Positions 1 through 8,316 of a stretch of DNA of 64,000 nucleotides are shown here, in pieces. The DNA comes from JAEUMD01 sp050250815. Lineage in GTDB: Bacteria; Pseudomonadota; Alphaproteobacteria; Rhizobiales; Hyphomicrobiaceae. Every line of letters begins with the position of its first letter. Position 1 is the stretch's first letter. A program made the translations under genes and the position numbers. Under the pieces are notes generated by a model. It was not told the origin of the DNA. It saw only the letters and a program-made list of their open reading frames with translations, and did not search any database. The stretch is taken from contig JBFWNY010000002.1 of assembly GCA_050250815.1 (NCBI GenBank), forward strand, positions 1 through 64,000. Direction: 5' to 3'.

Positions 1-850
1 CGCGCACGCCGGGCACGTGGCGCGCGCCGATTTCGACGCCGTTGCGGCAGATGAATTCAAACGCCGTCAGATCCGTTGCGGCTACCGCCTCGGCGCGCTT
101 GAACAGCTCGAGCACGCCCGCGAGGCTGTCGAGCGCGGCGAATGCCGTGGCCTTTTCCTTGGGACGGGGAAACAGCTTAAGGGCCGCTGCGGTAATGATG
201 CCGAGCGTACCCTCGGATCCAACGAGCAGGTTCTTGAGGTCGTATCCGGTGTTGTCTTTCTTCAGTCCCTTGAGCGACGACCAGACGCGGCCGTCGGCCA
301 TCACGGTCTCGAGCCCCAGCACGAGTTGGCGCGCGTTGCCGTAGGCAAGCACGTTGACGCCGCCTGCGTTGGTGGCGAGGTTGCCGCCGATCTGGCAGCT
401 GCCTTCCGCGGCCAGGCTGAGCGGGAACAGCCGGTCCATGTCCTCGGCGGCACTCTGCACGTCGGCGAGCGTGACGCCTGCTTCCACAATGAGCATCTGT
501 CCCGCGGGATCGCGCGCGCGGATGCGCTTCAGGCGTGCGACCGACAGCACGATGTCACGGCCGTCCTCGTAGGGTATCTGCCCGCCGACGAGACCGGTGT
601 TTCCCGCTTGCGGCACGATGCCGACGCGCGCTTCGTTGGCGAGCGCAAGAATGCGCGAGACTTCCTCCGTTGAACCTGGCTTCAGCACCAGAGGCGTGCG
701 TCCGATGTAACGGTCGCGCCATTCGCGCAAGTAGGGCGCCTGATCTTCCGGCGCGGTGATAGCATTGGCCGGTCCGACGATCTCACTGAATGCAGCGATG
801 AGGCTTGCGTCGGGAGCTTTGAGTTTCGGGCTGTCGGCTGGTCGTGTCAT
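1..850 (-). CDS. FAD-binding oxidoreductase, GlcD / D-2-hydroxyacid dehydrogenase type (3' end outside window)
   Basis: Reading the minus strand from the ATG at 850-848 gives an open frame of 283 codons that runs off the left edge. The product has the FAD-binding type 4 (PCMH) fold signature: PQAGNTGLVGGQ for the pyrophosphate loop, then GGNLATNAGG, and VGSEGTLGIIT near the end of the FAD domain. This is the family of glycolate oxidase subunit GlcD, D-lactate and D-2-hydroxyglutarate dehydrogenases, flavoenzymes that oxidise 2-hydroxyacids to 2-oxoacids. The substrate-binding C-terminal half is missing, so the substrate cannot be named. It is divergent from the small secreted protein at 936. 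Confidence 0.85.
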   Translation of the reverse strand, partial: MTRPADSPKLKAPDASLIAAFSEIVGPANAITAPEDQAPYLREWRDRYIGRTPLVLKPGSTEEVSRILALANEARVGIVPQAGNTGLVGGQIPYEDGRDIVLSVARLKRIRARDPAGQMLIVEAGVTLADVQSAAEDMDRLFPLSLAAEGSCQIGGNLATNAGGVNVLAYGNARQLVLGLETVMADGRVWSSLKGLKKDNTGYDLKNLLVGSEGTLGIITAAALKLFPRPKEKATAFAALDSLAGVLELFKRAEAVAATDLTAFEFICRNGVEIGARHVPGVR

Positions 851-935
851 CGCGGGTCCGGAGCGAGGTTGGCATTCGCACCGGCAATGGCCCAGACTGG
901 GCGCGGGAGCGCTGCCGACGCGAGGAGGACATGCC

Positions 936-1280
936 ATGCTGCTCGATAGGACCGCAAGATCGTATGCTTCGATCTTTGGATCCACGCTTGTCGGCGTGCT
1001 GCTACCCGTCGCGCTGCTGATGCTGATTTCGGTGCCCGGCGCGGCGGCGGCCGACACATCCGGCTCGCATTTGAAGATAGCCCTGGCGCAAACGGCCTTG
1101 CCTTCGGCGGGCGCGGCCCGGATGCAGTCGCGACCACTTGTACAGCAGGCGGCGGGCTATGCCTGCCGGTCCTGCCGCCGCGCTTGCTACTACGAATATC
1201 GCATCGATTGCTGGGGAGCGTGGTGCCGGAAGGCGTTCACTTCGTGCATGCGGTCCTGCTGGTACGAGATCTGCCGCTGA
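936..1280 (+). CDS. small Cys-rich exported protein, unknown function
   Basis: A 114-residue product. The ATG at 936 is chosen because GGAGG lies just upstream and because translation from it gives a textbook signal peptide: a short basic start, a hydrophobic core (about residues 12-34) and an AAA-type cleavage region. The mature part is polar until the last 40 residues, which hold eight cysteines among many Arg, Tyr and Trp residues, with C-x2-C, C-x3-C and similar spacings (for example CRSCRRACYYEYRIDC). The pattern suggests a disulfide-rich or metal-binding periplasmic or secreted peptide. I do not recognise the family. The frame is open further upstream, to 756, but that part overlaps the divergent oxidase. 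Confidence 0.6.
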   Translation: MLLDRTARSYASIFGSTLVGVLLPVALLMLISVPGAAAADTSGSHLKIALAQTALPSAGAARMQSRPLVQQAAGYACRSCRRACYYEYRIDCWGAWCRKAFTSCMRSCWYEICR

Positions 1281-1344
1281 CAGCGGAGGTCGACGCGGTG
1301 CAGCCTATCCGCACCGCGCTCGCACTGCTGAAAGGTGCTGTGCG

Positions 1345-1737
1345 TCACGCCGGGACGTGTGCCGGCATGCCGCCGCTCATGTACATCAGCGCGCCGAACA
1401 GCAGTGCGAACAGCACTGCGGTGACCAGCGCATTCATGGCGCGGTTTGAGAACGAAAGCATGTTGGCAACGAGGTCGAGCACGAACACCAGAGCCGCCGA
1501 CATGCCGATCATGCGGATCCACATGTCCTGGCTCATATGGCGGACTTCGGCCGGCATGGCGCCGCGGTCGAGCAGATAGAACACGCCGGCATAGATGGCC
1601 GCGAACACGAGAGCGGTGACGAGGGCGTTCACGAACCGGTTCGAAAACGACATCAGGTTGCCGATGTAGGCTACAACGAACAGGACGCCGGCACCGGCGA
1701 GAACCTGGGTCAGCATTGCGGTAGAAGCGGGTGACAT
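1345..1737 (-). CDS. four-helix membrane protein with internal duplication, unknown function
   Basis: A 130-residue, very hydrophobic protein preceded by AGGAG eight bases before the ATG. It is made of two similar halves: residues about 15-62 and 77-126 each have a hydrophobic helix, the motif LMSFSNRFVNALVTA or MLSFSNRAMNALVTA, a second helix, and a GxMPA-like end. Four membrane segments are expected, with the SFSNR loops between helices. No family is recognised; such pairs usually arise by tandem duplication of a two-helix unit. It is convergent with the Cys-rich protein and lies 70 bp downstream of tsaC on the same strand. Confidence 0.7.
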   Translation of the reverse strand: MSPASTAMLTQVLAGAGVLFVVAYIGNLMSFSNRFVNALVTALVFAAIYAGVFYLLDRGAMPAEVRHMSQDMWIRMIGMSAALVFVLDLVANMLSFSNRAMNALVTAVLFALLFGALMYMSGGMPAHVPA

Positions 1738-1807
1738 CGCGAGTACTCCTGGTCAGAGGGCGAGAGCCGGCAAGGTGACCGGCATGCGTGACAGACGTGA
1801 GGCGGGC

Positions 1808-2800
1808 TCATCGGGGAGCGGCCGCACGCCGCAGCCGGTCGTTGATTGCCTCGCCCAGGCCGTGGCTGGGGATCGGCATCACGTCGATCCTCCCGACACC
1901 GGACTGATCGAGAACCCTCAGTGCCGTGAAAAGGTTCGCCGCAGCCTCGGCAAGATCGCCACGCGGACTGAGATTGAAAACGAATCCGACGTCGCGGCGG
2001 GGCACGCTGGGGCCGAAGGCGAGCAGCGCAGCACCGGGTGCGGGCTCGGTGATGTTGAGGCGCACCTGAGCCCGCGGCGCGTAATGGCTGGCAAGTTGTC
2101 CGGGCGCGCGGGGAGAGGCTTCGTCCGTCCTTCGCTGCAGTGCGGCATCGGCAACTCTGGCGATCTCGTCAGCAGGAATGGCGCCCGGGCGCAGCAGCAC
2201 CACCTCACGGCCGTCGACTCTGATGATCGTTGATTCCAATCCCTGTGGGCAGGAACCTCCATCGAGGATCATGCCGACCTGGCCGTCGAGGTCGGCGGCG
2301 ACATGAGCGGCGGTCGTCGCGCTGACGTGTCCCGACCGGTTCGCGGATGGCGCTGCGACCGGGCTGCCTGCGGCGCCCAGAAGTGCGCGGGCGATGGGAT
2401 GGCGGGGTACGCGCACGGCAACGGTGTCGAGCCCGGCGCTGACAATGTCTGACAGGCCCGAGTCGGCACGTCGCGGAAGAACCAGCGTGAGCGGGCCCGG
2501 CCAGAATGCCTCGGCCAACCGCAGGTCCGCAGGTGACAGCTCGGCGAGCGCGGCCGCCGCCTCGATACTGGCGACGTGGACGATCAGCGGATTGAAGCGC
2601 GGGCGGCCTTTGGCCTCGAAGATCCGCGCGACCGCGGTGCCGTTGGTCGCGTCGGCGCCGAGCCCATAGACGGTTTCCGTTGGAAACGCCACGAGCTCGC
2701 CGCAGCGCAGCAACGCACCAGCCTCGGCGATAGCGTGCTCGTCCGCAAAGCGGACTACGCCGGCCGGATTCCTGACTGCGTGTGCGATCTTCTCTACCAC
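1808..2800 (-). CDS. tsaC: L-threonylcarbamoyladenylate synthase (Sua5/YrdC/TsaC)
   Basis: A 330-residue protein of the long, Sua5-type architecture. It makes threonylcarbamoyl-AMP from threonine, bicarbonate and ATP, the first step of the t6A37 modification of ANN-decoding tRNAs. The YrdC domain is clear: FPTETVYGLGADA at residues 39-51, then KGRPRFNPLIVHV, and SANRSG followed by SATTAAHV. From about residue 225 there is the extra Sua5 domain (PGQLASHYAP...) that distinguishes it from short TsaC. Gene order suggests a single gene with its promoter in the divergent region shared with the acyl-CoA dehydrogenase, where a dispersed repeat sits. Confidence 0.93.
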   Translation of the reverse strand: MVEKIAHAVRNPAGVVRFADEHAIAEAGALLRCGELVAFPTETVYGLGADATNGTAVARIFEAKGRPRFNPLIVHVASIEAAAALAELSPADLRLAEAFWPGPLTLVLPRRADSGLSDIVSAGLDTVAVRVPRHPIARALLGAAGSPVAAPSANRSGHVSATTAAHVAADLDGQVGMILDGGSCPQGLESTIIRVDGREVVLLRPGAIPADEIARVADAALQRRTDEASPRAPGQLASHYAPRAQVRLNITEPAPGAALLAFGPSVPRRDVGFVFNLSPRGDLAEAAANLFTALRVLDQSGVGRIDVMPIPSHGLGEAINDRLRRAAAPR

Positions 2801-2825
2801 GGCTTTCAGCGGCTTACGGTTCGCT

Positions 2826-2959
2826 CTTGAGGCTGATCACCCAGACGGAAACGCTCGCGTGTCCACCAAGGGCGTGAATCAGAGTCTCAGACAAGGACAT
2901 TAGAGCGGGTCACGACGATCGAAGTGATTCAATTTCACCTGAACCGGCTCTAATGTGCG
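2826..2959 (+). repeat. dispersed intergenic repeat, copy 1
   Basis: This 134-bp stretch between the divergent tsaC and acyl-CoA dehydrogenase genes aligns with the reverse complement of 58773-58906. Matching blocks include GTGAATCAG (2874-2882), a TAGAGC block (2901-2906), ATCGAA (2918-2923) and GTGCG at the end. By eye the two copies agree at about 80 percent of positions from 2871 to 2930 and less well outside. Within it CATTAGAGCGGGT (2898-2910) and ACCGGCTCTAATG (2943-2955) form an inverted repeat with 12 of 13 matches, so a transcript could fold into a hairpin. Confidence 0.7.
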
Positions 2960-3011
2960 GGGCCCCGAGGCTGATACGGCCCGGAGACGGACACCCATCG
3001 AAGGACCCGCC

Positions 3012-4790
3012 ATGACCTACCAGGCTCCAGTAGACGACATTCTGATCGCTCTCAAGGCGGCGGCACGCCTCGATGAGCGAATGGCTGCGGGTCTATACGG
3101 TGATCTCGACGCCGATACGCTGACGGCCGTCGTCGAGGAGGCCGGCAAGTTCGGAGCGGAGGTGTTGGAGCCGCTCAATCGGGTGGGAGACAAGTCGGGC
3201 AACCGGCTCGAAAACGGCCGGGTCATCTCCCCGGAAGGCTGGGCCGAGGCTTACAGCCAGTTCGTCGAGAGCGGCTGGTCCGCGCTGCCGTGCCCCGAGG
3301 CTTTCGGCGGCCAGGGACTGCCCGAGATCGCCTCGATGGCGGTGGGCGAGATCTGGAATGCTGCCAACATGGCGTTCGGGCTGTGCCCGCTGCTCACCCA
3401 AGGTGCGATCCACGCGCTGGAGATTGCCGGCACGGATGCGCAGAAGGCTCTGTACCTGCCGCAGATGGTATCGGGGCAATGGACCGGCACGATGAACCTC
3501 ACTGAGCCGCATGCCGGCTCCGATCTGGGTGAGCTGAGAACCAAGGCCGTGCCGCAGGGCGATGGCACCTACCGCATTTTCGGCACCAAGATCTTCATCA
3601 CCTACGGCGAGCACGAGCTTACCGAGAACATCATCCATCTGGTGCTGGCACGGCTGCCCGACGCGCCGCCTGGAACGCGTGGCATCTCGCTGTTCATAGT
3701 TCCCAAGTTTCTCGCCAACGAGGACGGGTCTCTGGGTGCGCGTAACGACGTTGTGTGTGCCGGTCTCGAGCACAAGCTCGGAATCCATGCGAGCCCGACG
3801 TGTGTCATGAAGTTCGGCGAGGGCGACGGCGCCATCGGCTACCTGCTGGGAGCCGAGAACCGTGGCCTCAACACGATGTTCTACATGATGAACCAGGCCC
3901 GGTTGGCGGTCGGCGTGCAGGGCGTGGCGATCGCCGAGCGCGCGACACAGCGGGCGGAAGAGTATGCGCGCGAGCGGCGCCAGGGTGCGGCATTGGGCGG
4001 TGACAAGTCCGTCATGGCGCCGATCATCGTCCACGCCGACATTCGCCGCACGCTGCTCGCCATGAAGGCACTGACGCAAGCCTCACGCATGATCTGCCTC
4101 GCCACGGCCAGCGAGATCGACGTATCGCACAAGGCCGCCGACGGAGCCGCGCGCGAAACGGCAGCGATGAAGGCGGCGCTGCTGACCCCAGTCGCGAAGG
4201 CCTTCTCCACCGACAACAGCGTGGAGGTCGCCTCGATGGGCGTGCAGGTGCACGGCGGCATGGGGTTCATCGAGGAGACGGGAGCCGCGCAATATTTCCG
4301 CGACGCGCGCATCCTGCCGATCTACGAGGGCACCAACGGCATCCAGGCGATCGATCTCGTCACGCGCAAGCTTCCGCTCGCCGGCGGCGAAGTGATGAAA
4401 GCGTATCTGCGTGAGCTCGGCGAGATGGTCGCCGAGGTTGCGGCCTCCAACCGTCCGGAGTTCGGGCGCATGGCCGAACGTCTCCAGGCCGCGGTAGCAG
4501 CACTTGGCGAGGCGAGCAAATGGATGGGCGGCAAGCTGGCCGCGCAGCCCGAAGCTGCGCTTGCCAGTGCGCAGCCCTACCTGCGGCTGTTCGGGATCGC
4601 GGCCGGAGGCGCCTATCTAGGCCGCTCGGCAGTGCTCGCCGCCCGCACCGGCGACGGCGCCTCGCGCGCGGTCACGGTCGCGCGCTACTTCGCGGAAAAC
4701 ATCGCCACCGAAGCGCCGGCGCTCAAGGAGACCGTGATCTCCGGCGCCGACATCGTTCTGGAAACCAGCGGCGAGGCTCTGGCAGGCTGA
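3012..4790 (+). CDS. acyl-CoA dehydrogenase, DmdC-like long form
   Basis: A 592-residue flavoprotein of the acyl-CoA dehydrogenase superfamily, oxidising an acyl-CoA to its 2,3-enoyl-CoA and passing electrons to ETF. Visible signatures are MNLTEPHAGSDLG and FGTKIFITYGEHE for flavin and substrate binding, and VQVHGGMGFIEETGAAQYFRDARILPIYEGTNGIQA, which carries the family glutamate. The length and the C-terminal extension after about residue 470 match the long subgroup that includes 3-methylmercaptopropionyl-CoA dehydrogenase DmdC, but the substrate is not proven. The start at 3012 gives MTYQAPVDDI, usual for this subgroup. Its stop overlaps the next gene. Confidence 0.9.
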   Translation: MTYQAPVDDILIALKAAARLDERMAAGLYGDLDADTLTAVVEEAGKFGAEVLEPLNRVGDKSGNRLENGRVISPEGWAEAYSQFVESGWSALPCPEAFGGQGLPEIASMAVGEIWNAANMAFGLCPLLTQGAIHALEIAGTDAQKALYLPQMVSGQWTGTMNLTEPHAGSDLGELRTKAVPQGDGTYRIFGTKIFITYGEHELTENIIHLVLARLPDAPPGTRGISLFIVPKFLANEDGSLGARNDVVCAGLEHKLGIHASPTCVMKFGEGDGAIGYLLGAENRGLNTMFYMMNQARLAVGVQGVAIAERATQRAEEYARERRQGAALGGDKSVMAPIIVHADIRRTLLAMKALTQASRMICLATASEIDVSHKAADGAARETAAMKAALLTPVAKAFSTDNSVEVASMGVQVHGGMGFIEETGAAQYFRDARILPIYEGTNGIQAIDLVTRKLPLAGGEVMKAYLRELGEMVAEVAASNRPEFGRMAERLQAAVAALGEASKWMGGKLAAQPEAALASAQPYLRLFGIAAGGAYLGRSAVLAARTGDGASRAVTVARYFAENIATEAPALKETVISGADIVLETSGEALAG

Positions 4791-5566
4791 TGAGCGGGAT
4801 CATCATTTCGCGGGAGGGCTCGGCGCAGGTTCTGCGTTTCGATCGCGTTGCAAAGAAGAATGCGCTCACCGGCGAGATGTACACTGCGCTTGCCGATGCC
4901 CTGGAGCGCGGTGATGCCGACGACACCGTCGCCTGTCACGTCATCCTTGGCCAGGATGGCGTGTTTACCGCTGGCAACGACATTTCGGAGTTCGCAGCCT
5001 CCGCTATGGGTGACGGGGCGACGTTGAAGGCGGTGCTGCGCTACATTCAGCTGCTGCCGCGCGTAAAGAAGCCGATGGTCGCGGGCGTCCAGGGGCTGGC
5101 GGTCGGCATCGGCACCACGCTGCTGCTCCATTGCGACATCGTTTTGGCGAGTGAAGACGCGCAGTTCCGCACGCCCTTCCTCGATCTGGGGCTGGTGCCC
5201 GAGGCCGGCTCCAGCCTGCTGGTGCCGGCGCGCATGGGCTACCAGCGCGCCTTCGAGATGCTGGTGCTGGGTGCGCCGTTTTCCGCCGAGCGCATGCGCG
5301 AGGCTGGTCTCGTCAACGCCATCGTGCCGGCGGCGGACCTGGAGGCGCGCGTCATGGGCATAGCCCAGGCGCTCGCCGCCAAGCCGCCAAAGGCGCTCGC
5401 CGAAGCACGGCGGCTGATGCGCGGGAACGTCGAGGAGCTGGCAACAGTTGTCGACGAGGAGGCGCGGGTGTTCTCGGCCCTGCTCAGGTCGCCGGAGGCG
5501 CGCGAGGCCTTTCAGGCGTTTTTTGAGAAGCGCCGCCCGGATTTCGCGAAATTTCGCGGTTCATGA
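4790..5566 (+). CDS. enoyl-CoA hydratase/isomerase family protein
   Basis: A 258-residue crotonase-fold protein whose ATG shares its A with the TGA of the acyl-CoA dehydrogenase (TGATG), so the two are translationally coupled and probably act in sequence on one acyl-CoA. The oxyanion-hole region is visible as NDISEFA (around residues 64-70) and GVQGLAVGIGTTLLLHCDIVLASEDAQF, followed by PFLDLGLVPEAGSSLLVPARMG. The second catalytic glutamate sits in LGLVPEAG, as in hydratases with one conserved acid. Function is assigned to family level only. Confidence 0.88.
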   Translation: MSGIIISREGSAQVLRFDRVAKKNALTGEMYTALADALERGDADDTVACHVILGQDGVFTAGNDISEFAASAMGDGATLKAVLRYIQLLPRVKKPMVAGVQGLAVGIGTTLLLHCDIVLASEDAQFRTPFLDLGLVPEAGSSLLVPARMGYQRAFEMLVLGAPFSAERMREAGLVNAIVPAADLEARVMGIAQALAAKPPKALAEARRLMRGNVEELATVVDEEARVFSALLRSPEAREAFQAFFEKRRPDFAKFRGS

Positions 5567-5617
5567 TGGCGGACGAGCCGCCCGTCGGGTGCGGACCGAT
5601 CGGTACGGGACGCCGGG

Positions 5618-7201
5618 ATGAGGTCTGACGAGTTCCTCTGCAATGATGCCTGGCGCACCTTGTTGCGTGCCTCCTTCGCACGGCTCGGCGCCGTCGTGCT
5701 TGCTGCATTCGTGGTGGCGACAGGCGTGGCCTGCCCTGCCGAGGCGCATTGGCTCACCAAGCTCGCGCGCGAAGCAGGCGAGCTTGGAAGCGGTGCCGCC
5801 CGGCACGCCGCGCACGGTCTCGACAACCTGGGCGGTCTCACACGACACCTCAAAGCGCTACCCGACGATGGGAAGGCGATCGCGCTGGGCGCCCACGCGA
5901 CGCCCGAGGGCCACTGGAAATTCGTCAACCGCGACGGTGAGGTGTTCACCGCAGCCTCCAAGGACGAGATGGCGCGGGTGACACGTTCGCTGGCACCCGA
6001 CGAGGTCGCAGCCGGCCGCTCCGGGCTCGATCTCTATCTTACCGAGGACACTGCCTTCGCACGGCGCGACGCTTTGGGCGATCTGCCGACGGGTGCGCGG
6101 CTGCACGTGGCGACCGGGCAAGGGACCTACCGCCTGCTGCCCGAGCCCGGCGGCGCGAATGGCGGCTTCGTCGCGCAGCTTCGCCCCGATCTGCTCGTCC
6201 GACTGACGACGCGCGACCTGTTCGACGAGGCGCTGTGGCAGCTTGGCCGACCGCTCCGCCGCTCCGAAATCCGCGTCGTCTCATTGCAACCTGGTGGCGC
6301 GCAGACGTTGACACCGTCACCGCGGCTCGATCCGGCCAGCAAGGCCGCCCTCGTCGACCGCGTCGATCCGTGGAAGCTTGCGGCGAGTCTGCGCTCCGTG
6401 CGCGGCCAGACCGTTGTCGTCACCGGCCGCATCGATGGTCGCTATCTGCACTTCAAGCCGGAAAGCGGCGCTGAACGTTCGCTGCTCATCGACGACCTGC
6501 GCACAGCGGCACAGGCGAGTGACGTCAATCTCGTCGTGCTCGACGCGGCAAGCCCGCGTCAGCCGGGCGGACGCAACTGGTTCTGGCGCCGGATCGAGAT
6601 CGAAGGCCTGAAGTCGGCGCTGGAGCGGGCGCAATTCTCTGACTTCGTCGTGACGCTGGGGGCGGGCCGGGGTCCTCTCGTTGTCACTGCCGAGCGTGGA
6701 GCGGCCGGCCGTACCCGCTTGCAGATCGTGGCGACGGGACAAGAACGGGGCGTCGTCTCGTCGATCTTCGGAGACTGGACCGACGACATCGTCTCCGAGG
6801 TTGTCGGTAACGTCGCCACCCGGGTCATCGACGTGGACCTAGTCGACAAAGGGCGCCAGGACGAACTGGACCTGAGGCTCATTCCGGGCGTGCCCTTCAC
6901 GGTCCAGGCGCTCTACATCATGGGTCTCGTCCTCGGCCTTGCCGGACTGGGCCTGACGCGGCGTTGGTGGCGGGCGCTATGGCCGCCGGAGCGGCGGGAG
7001 GAATACGCGGGTGCCGCCGGATACCACGCCGCGCGGTTCGTGCGGGGACTGCTGTTTGCGCTGATCTTCCTGCCGGTCGTGGGCATACCCGCCGGCACAT
7101 GGACGATCGTCGCAGGGGCGTTGCAGCAGCTTTGGTGGGTCGTCACGGCGCCCTTCCGGTTCGTGATCTGGCTGATCGGGAGGCTGTCCCCCGCCCGTTG
7201 A
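5618..7201 (+). CDS. unknown exported/membrane protein, 527 aa
   Basis: The product begins with a signal-like segment (about residues 20-43, ending in CPAEAHW) and has two or three hydrophobic helices only near the C terminus (about 428-447 and 475-520). The large middle part, about 380 residues, is therefore predicted to lie outside the cytoplasm and holds no motif I recognise. It contains the stretch QTVVVTGRIDGRYLHFKPE and a region near residues 360-395 that looks like folded beta-rich sequence. It follows the enoyl-CoA hydratase by 51 bp but nothing ties it to that pathway. Codon use matches its neighbours, so it is a real gene. Confidence 0.75.
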   Translation: MRSDEFLCNDAWRTLLRASFARLGAVVLAAFVVATGVACPAEAHWLTKLAREAGELGSGAARHAAHGLDNLGGLTRHLKALPDDGKAIALGAHATPEGHWKFVNRDGEVFTAASKDEMARVTRSLAPDEVAAGRSGLDLYLTEDTAFARRDALGDLPTGARLHVATGQGTYRLLPEPGGANGGFVAQLRPDLLVRLTTRDLFDEALWQLGRPLRRSEIRVVSLQPGGAQTLTPSPRLDPASKAALVDRVDPWKLAASLRSVRGQTVVVTGRIDGRYLHFKPESGAERSLLIDDLRTAAQASDVNLVVLDAASPRQPGGRNWFWRRIEIEGLKSALERAQFSDFVVTLGAGRGPLVVTAERGAAGRTRLQIVATGQERGVVSSIFGDWTDDIVSEVVGNVATRVIDVDLVDKGRQDELDLRLIPGVPFTVQALYIMGLVLGLAGLGLTRRWWRALWPPERREEYAGAAGYHAARFVRGLLFALIFLPVVGIPAGTWTIVAGALQQLWWVVTAPFRFVIWLIGRLSPAR

Positions 7202-7318
7202 GCCGCGTCCCCTCGCGCTACCCGTCAAGTCTGCTGGTCTTGCGCCGACACCGCGCTAGGATGGCCGCCAGAGGCGGCGTCAGCCGCTCGCAAGAATAAG
7301 AGGGAGCGGGAGAGACGC

Positions 7319-8203
7319 ATGGCCGGGCTCGAGGGTAAGACGCTGTTCATCACGGGGGCGAGCCGCGGTATCGGGCTCGCCATCGGCCTCAGGGCGGCAC
7401 GCGACGGCGCCAACGTCGCCATTGCCGCCAAGACAGCCGAGCCGCATGCCAAACTCGAAGGAACCGTCTTCAGTGCCGCCGAGGAAATCGAGAAGGCTGG
7501 TGGCAAGGCGCTGCCACTCGTCTGTGACATCCGCGACGAGGCGCAGGTGCGCGAGGCGGTTCGCACCGCGGCCGAGCGTTTCGGCGGCATAGACATCTGC
7601 GTCAACAATGCATCCGCCATCTCGCTGACGCCCATCGACAAGACCGATCCGAAGCGCTTCGACCTCATGTTCGGCGTCAACGCGCGCGGCACGTTCGTGA
7701 CCACGCAGGCCTGTCTTCCCTATCTCGAGAAGGCAGAGAACCCGCATGTTCTCATGCTATCGCCGCCGCTCGACATGAAGCCGCAGTGGTTTGCGGGCCA
7801 TGTCGCCTATTCCATCGCCAAGTACGGCATGAGCCTCGTCGTGCTCGGTCTTGCCGAAGAGCTCAAGCCCAAGGGCATTGCGGTCAACGCGCTGTGGCCG
7901 CGCTCGACGATTGCGACGGCCGCTATCAAGAACATTCTGGGGGGCGACAAGCTCATGCGGATGAGCCGGTCGCCGGACATCCTGGCGGACGCGGCGCATC
8001 TGGTCTTCATGCAGCCTTCGCGCTCCTTCACCGGCCGCTTCTTGATCGACGATACGTTCCTGGCGGAGACCGGTGGCGTCACCGATTTCGAGCACTACCG
8101 TATCGACCCTTCGATGCCGCTGGCGCCCGACTTCTTCGTCCCCGCCGACAGCAAGCCGCCGCCGGGCGTCGCGCTGGCGCCCCTGGCCATGCTCAAGGGA
8201 TGA
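7319..8203 (+). CDS. short-chain dehydrogenase/reductase, HSDL2-like
   Basis: A 294-residue Rossmann-fold oxidoreductase. The cofactor motif TGASRGIGLAIG is at residues 12-23, NNAS follows the fourth strand, and the catalytic set is a serine in LMLSPPLD and the Y-x3-K of VAYSIAKYGMS. The fuller pattern, including the SPPL after the catalytic serine and ALWPRSTIATAAI, resembles the hydroxysteroid-dehydrogenase-like 2 group, whose bacterial substrates are unsettled. An AGGGAG sequence precedes the ATG. It runs in the same direction as the deacetylase-like gene 113 bp downstream. Confidence 0.88.
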   Translation: MAGLEGKTLFITGASRGIGLAIGLRAARDGANVAIAAKTAEPHAKLEGTVFSAAEEIEKAGGKALPLVCDIRDEAQVREAVRTAAERFGGIDICVNNASAISLTPIDKTDPKRFDLMFGVNARGTFVTTQACLPYLEKAENPHVLMLSPPLDMKPQWFAGHVAYSIAKYGMSLVVLGLAEELKPKGIAVNALWPRSTIATAAIKNILGGDKLMRMSRSPDILADAAHLVFMQPSRSFTGRFLIDDTFLAETGGVTDFEHYRIDPSMPLAPDFFVPADSKPPPGVALAPLAMLKG

Positions 8204-8316
8204 ACATGGCGGGCGCTGCTGCGCAACGAATGCCGGCACGAGCCGTGTGACAGGCGCGGTTGGCTCGGCTAAGGTCCCCGCCACTTCACAAGACATGTCG
8301 AGGAACGCGCCGGCCC

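Noticed and set aside
756..935. Upstream extension of the Cys-rich protein
   Set aside because: Overlaps the divergent oxidase start and would put 60 residues before a clear signal peptide that has its own ribosome site.
3093..4079. 328-codon open frame on the minus strand
   Set aside because: Lies fully antisense to the acyl-CoA dehydrogenase, whose motifs are intact, and shows no protein-like sequence.
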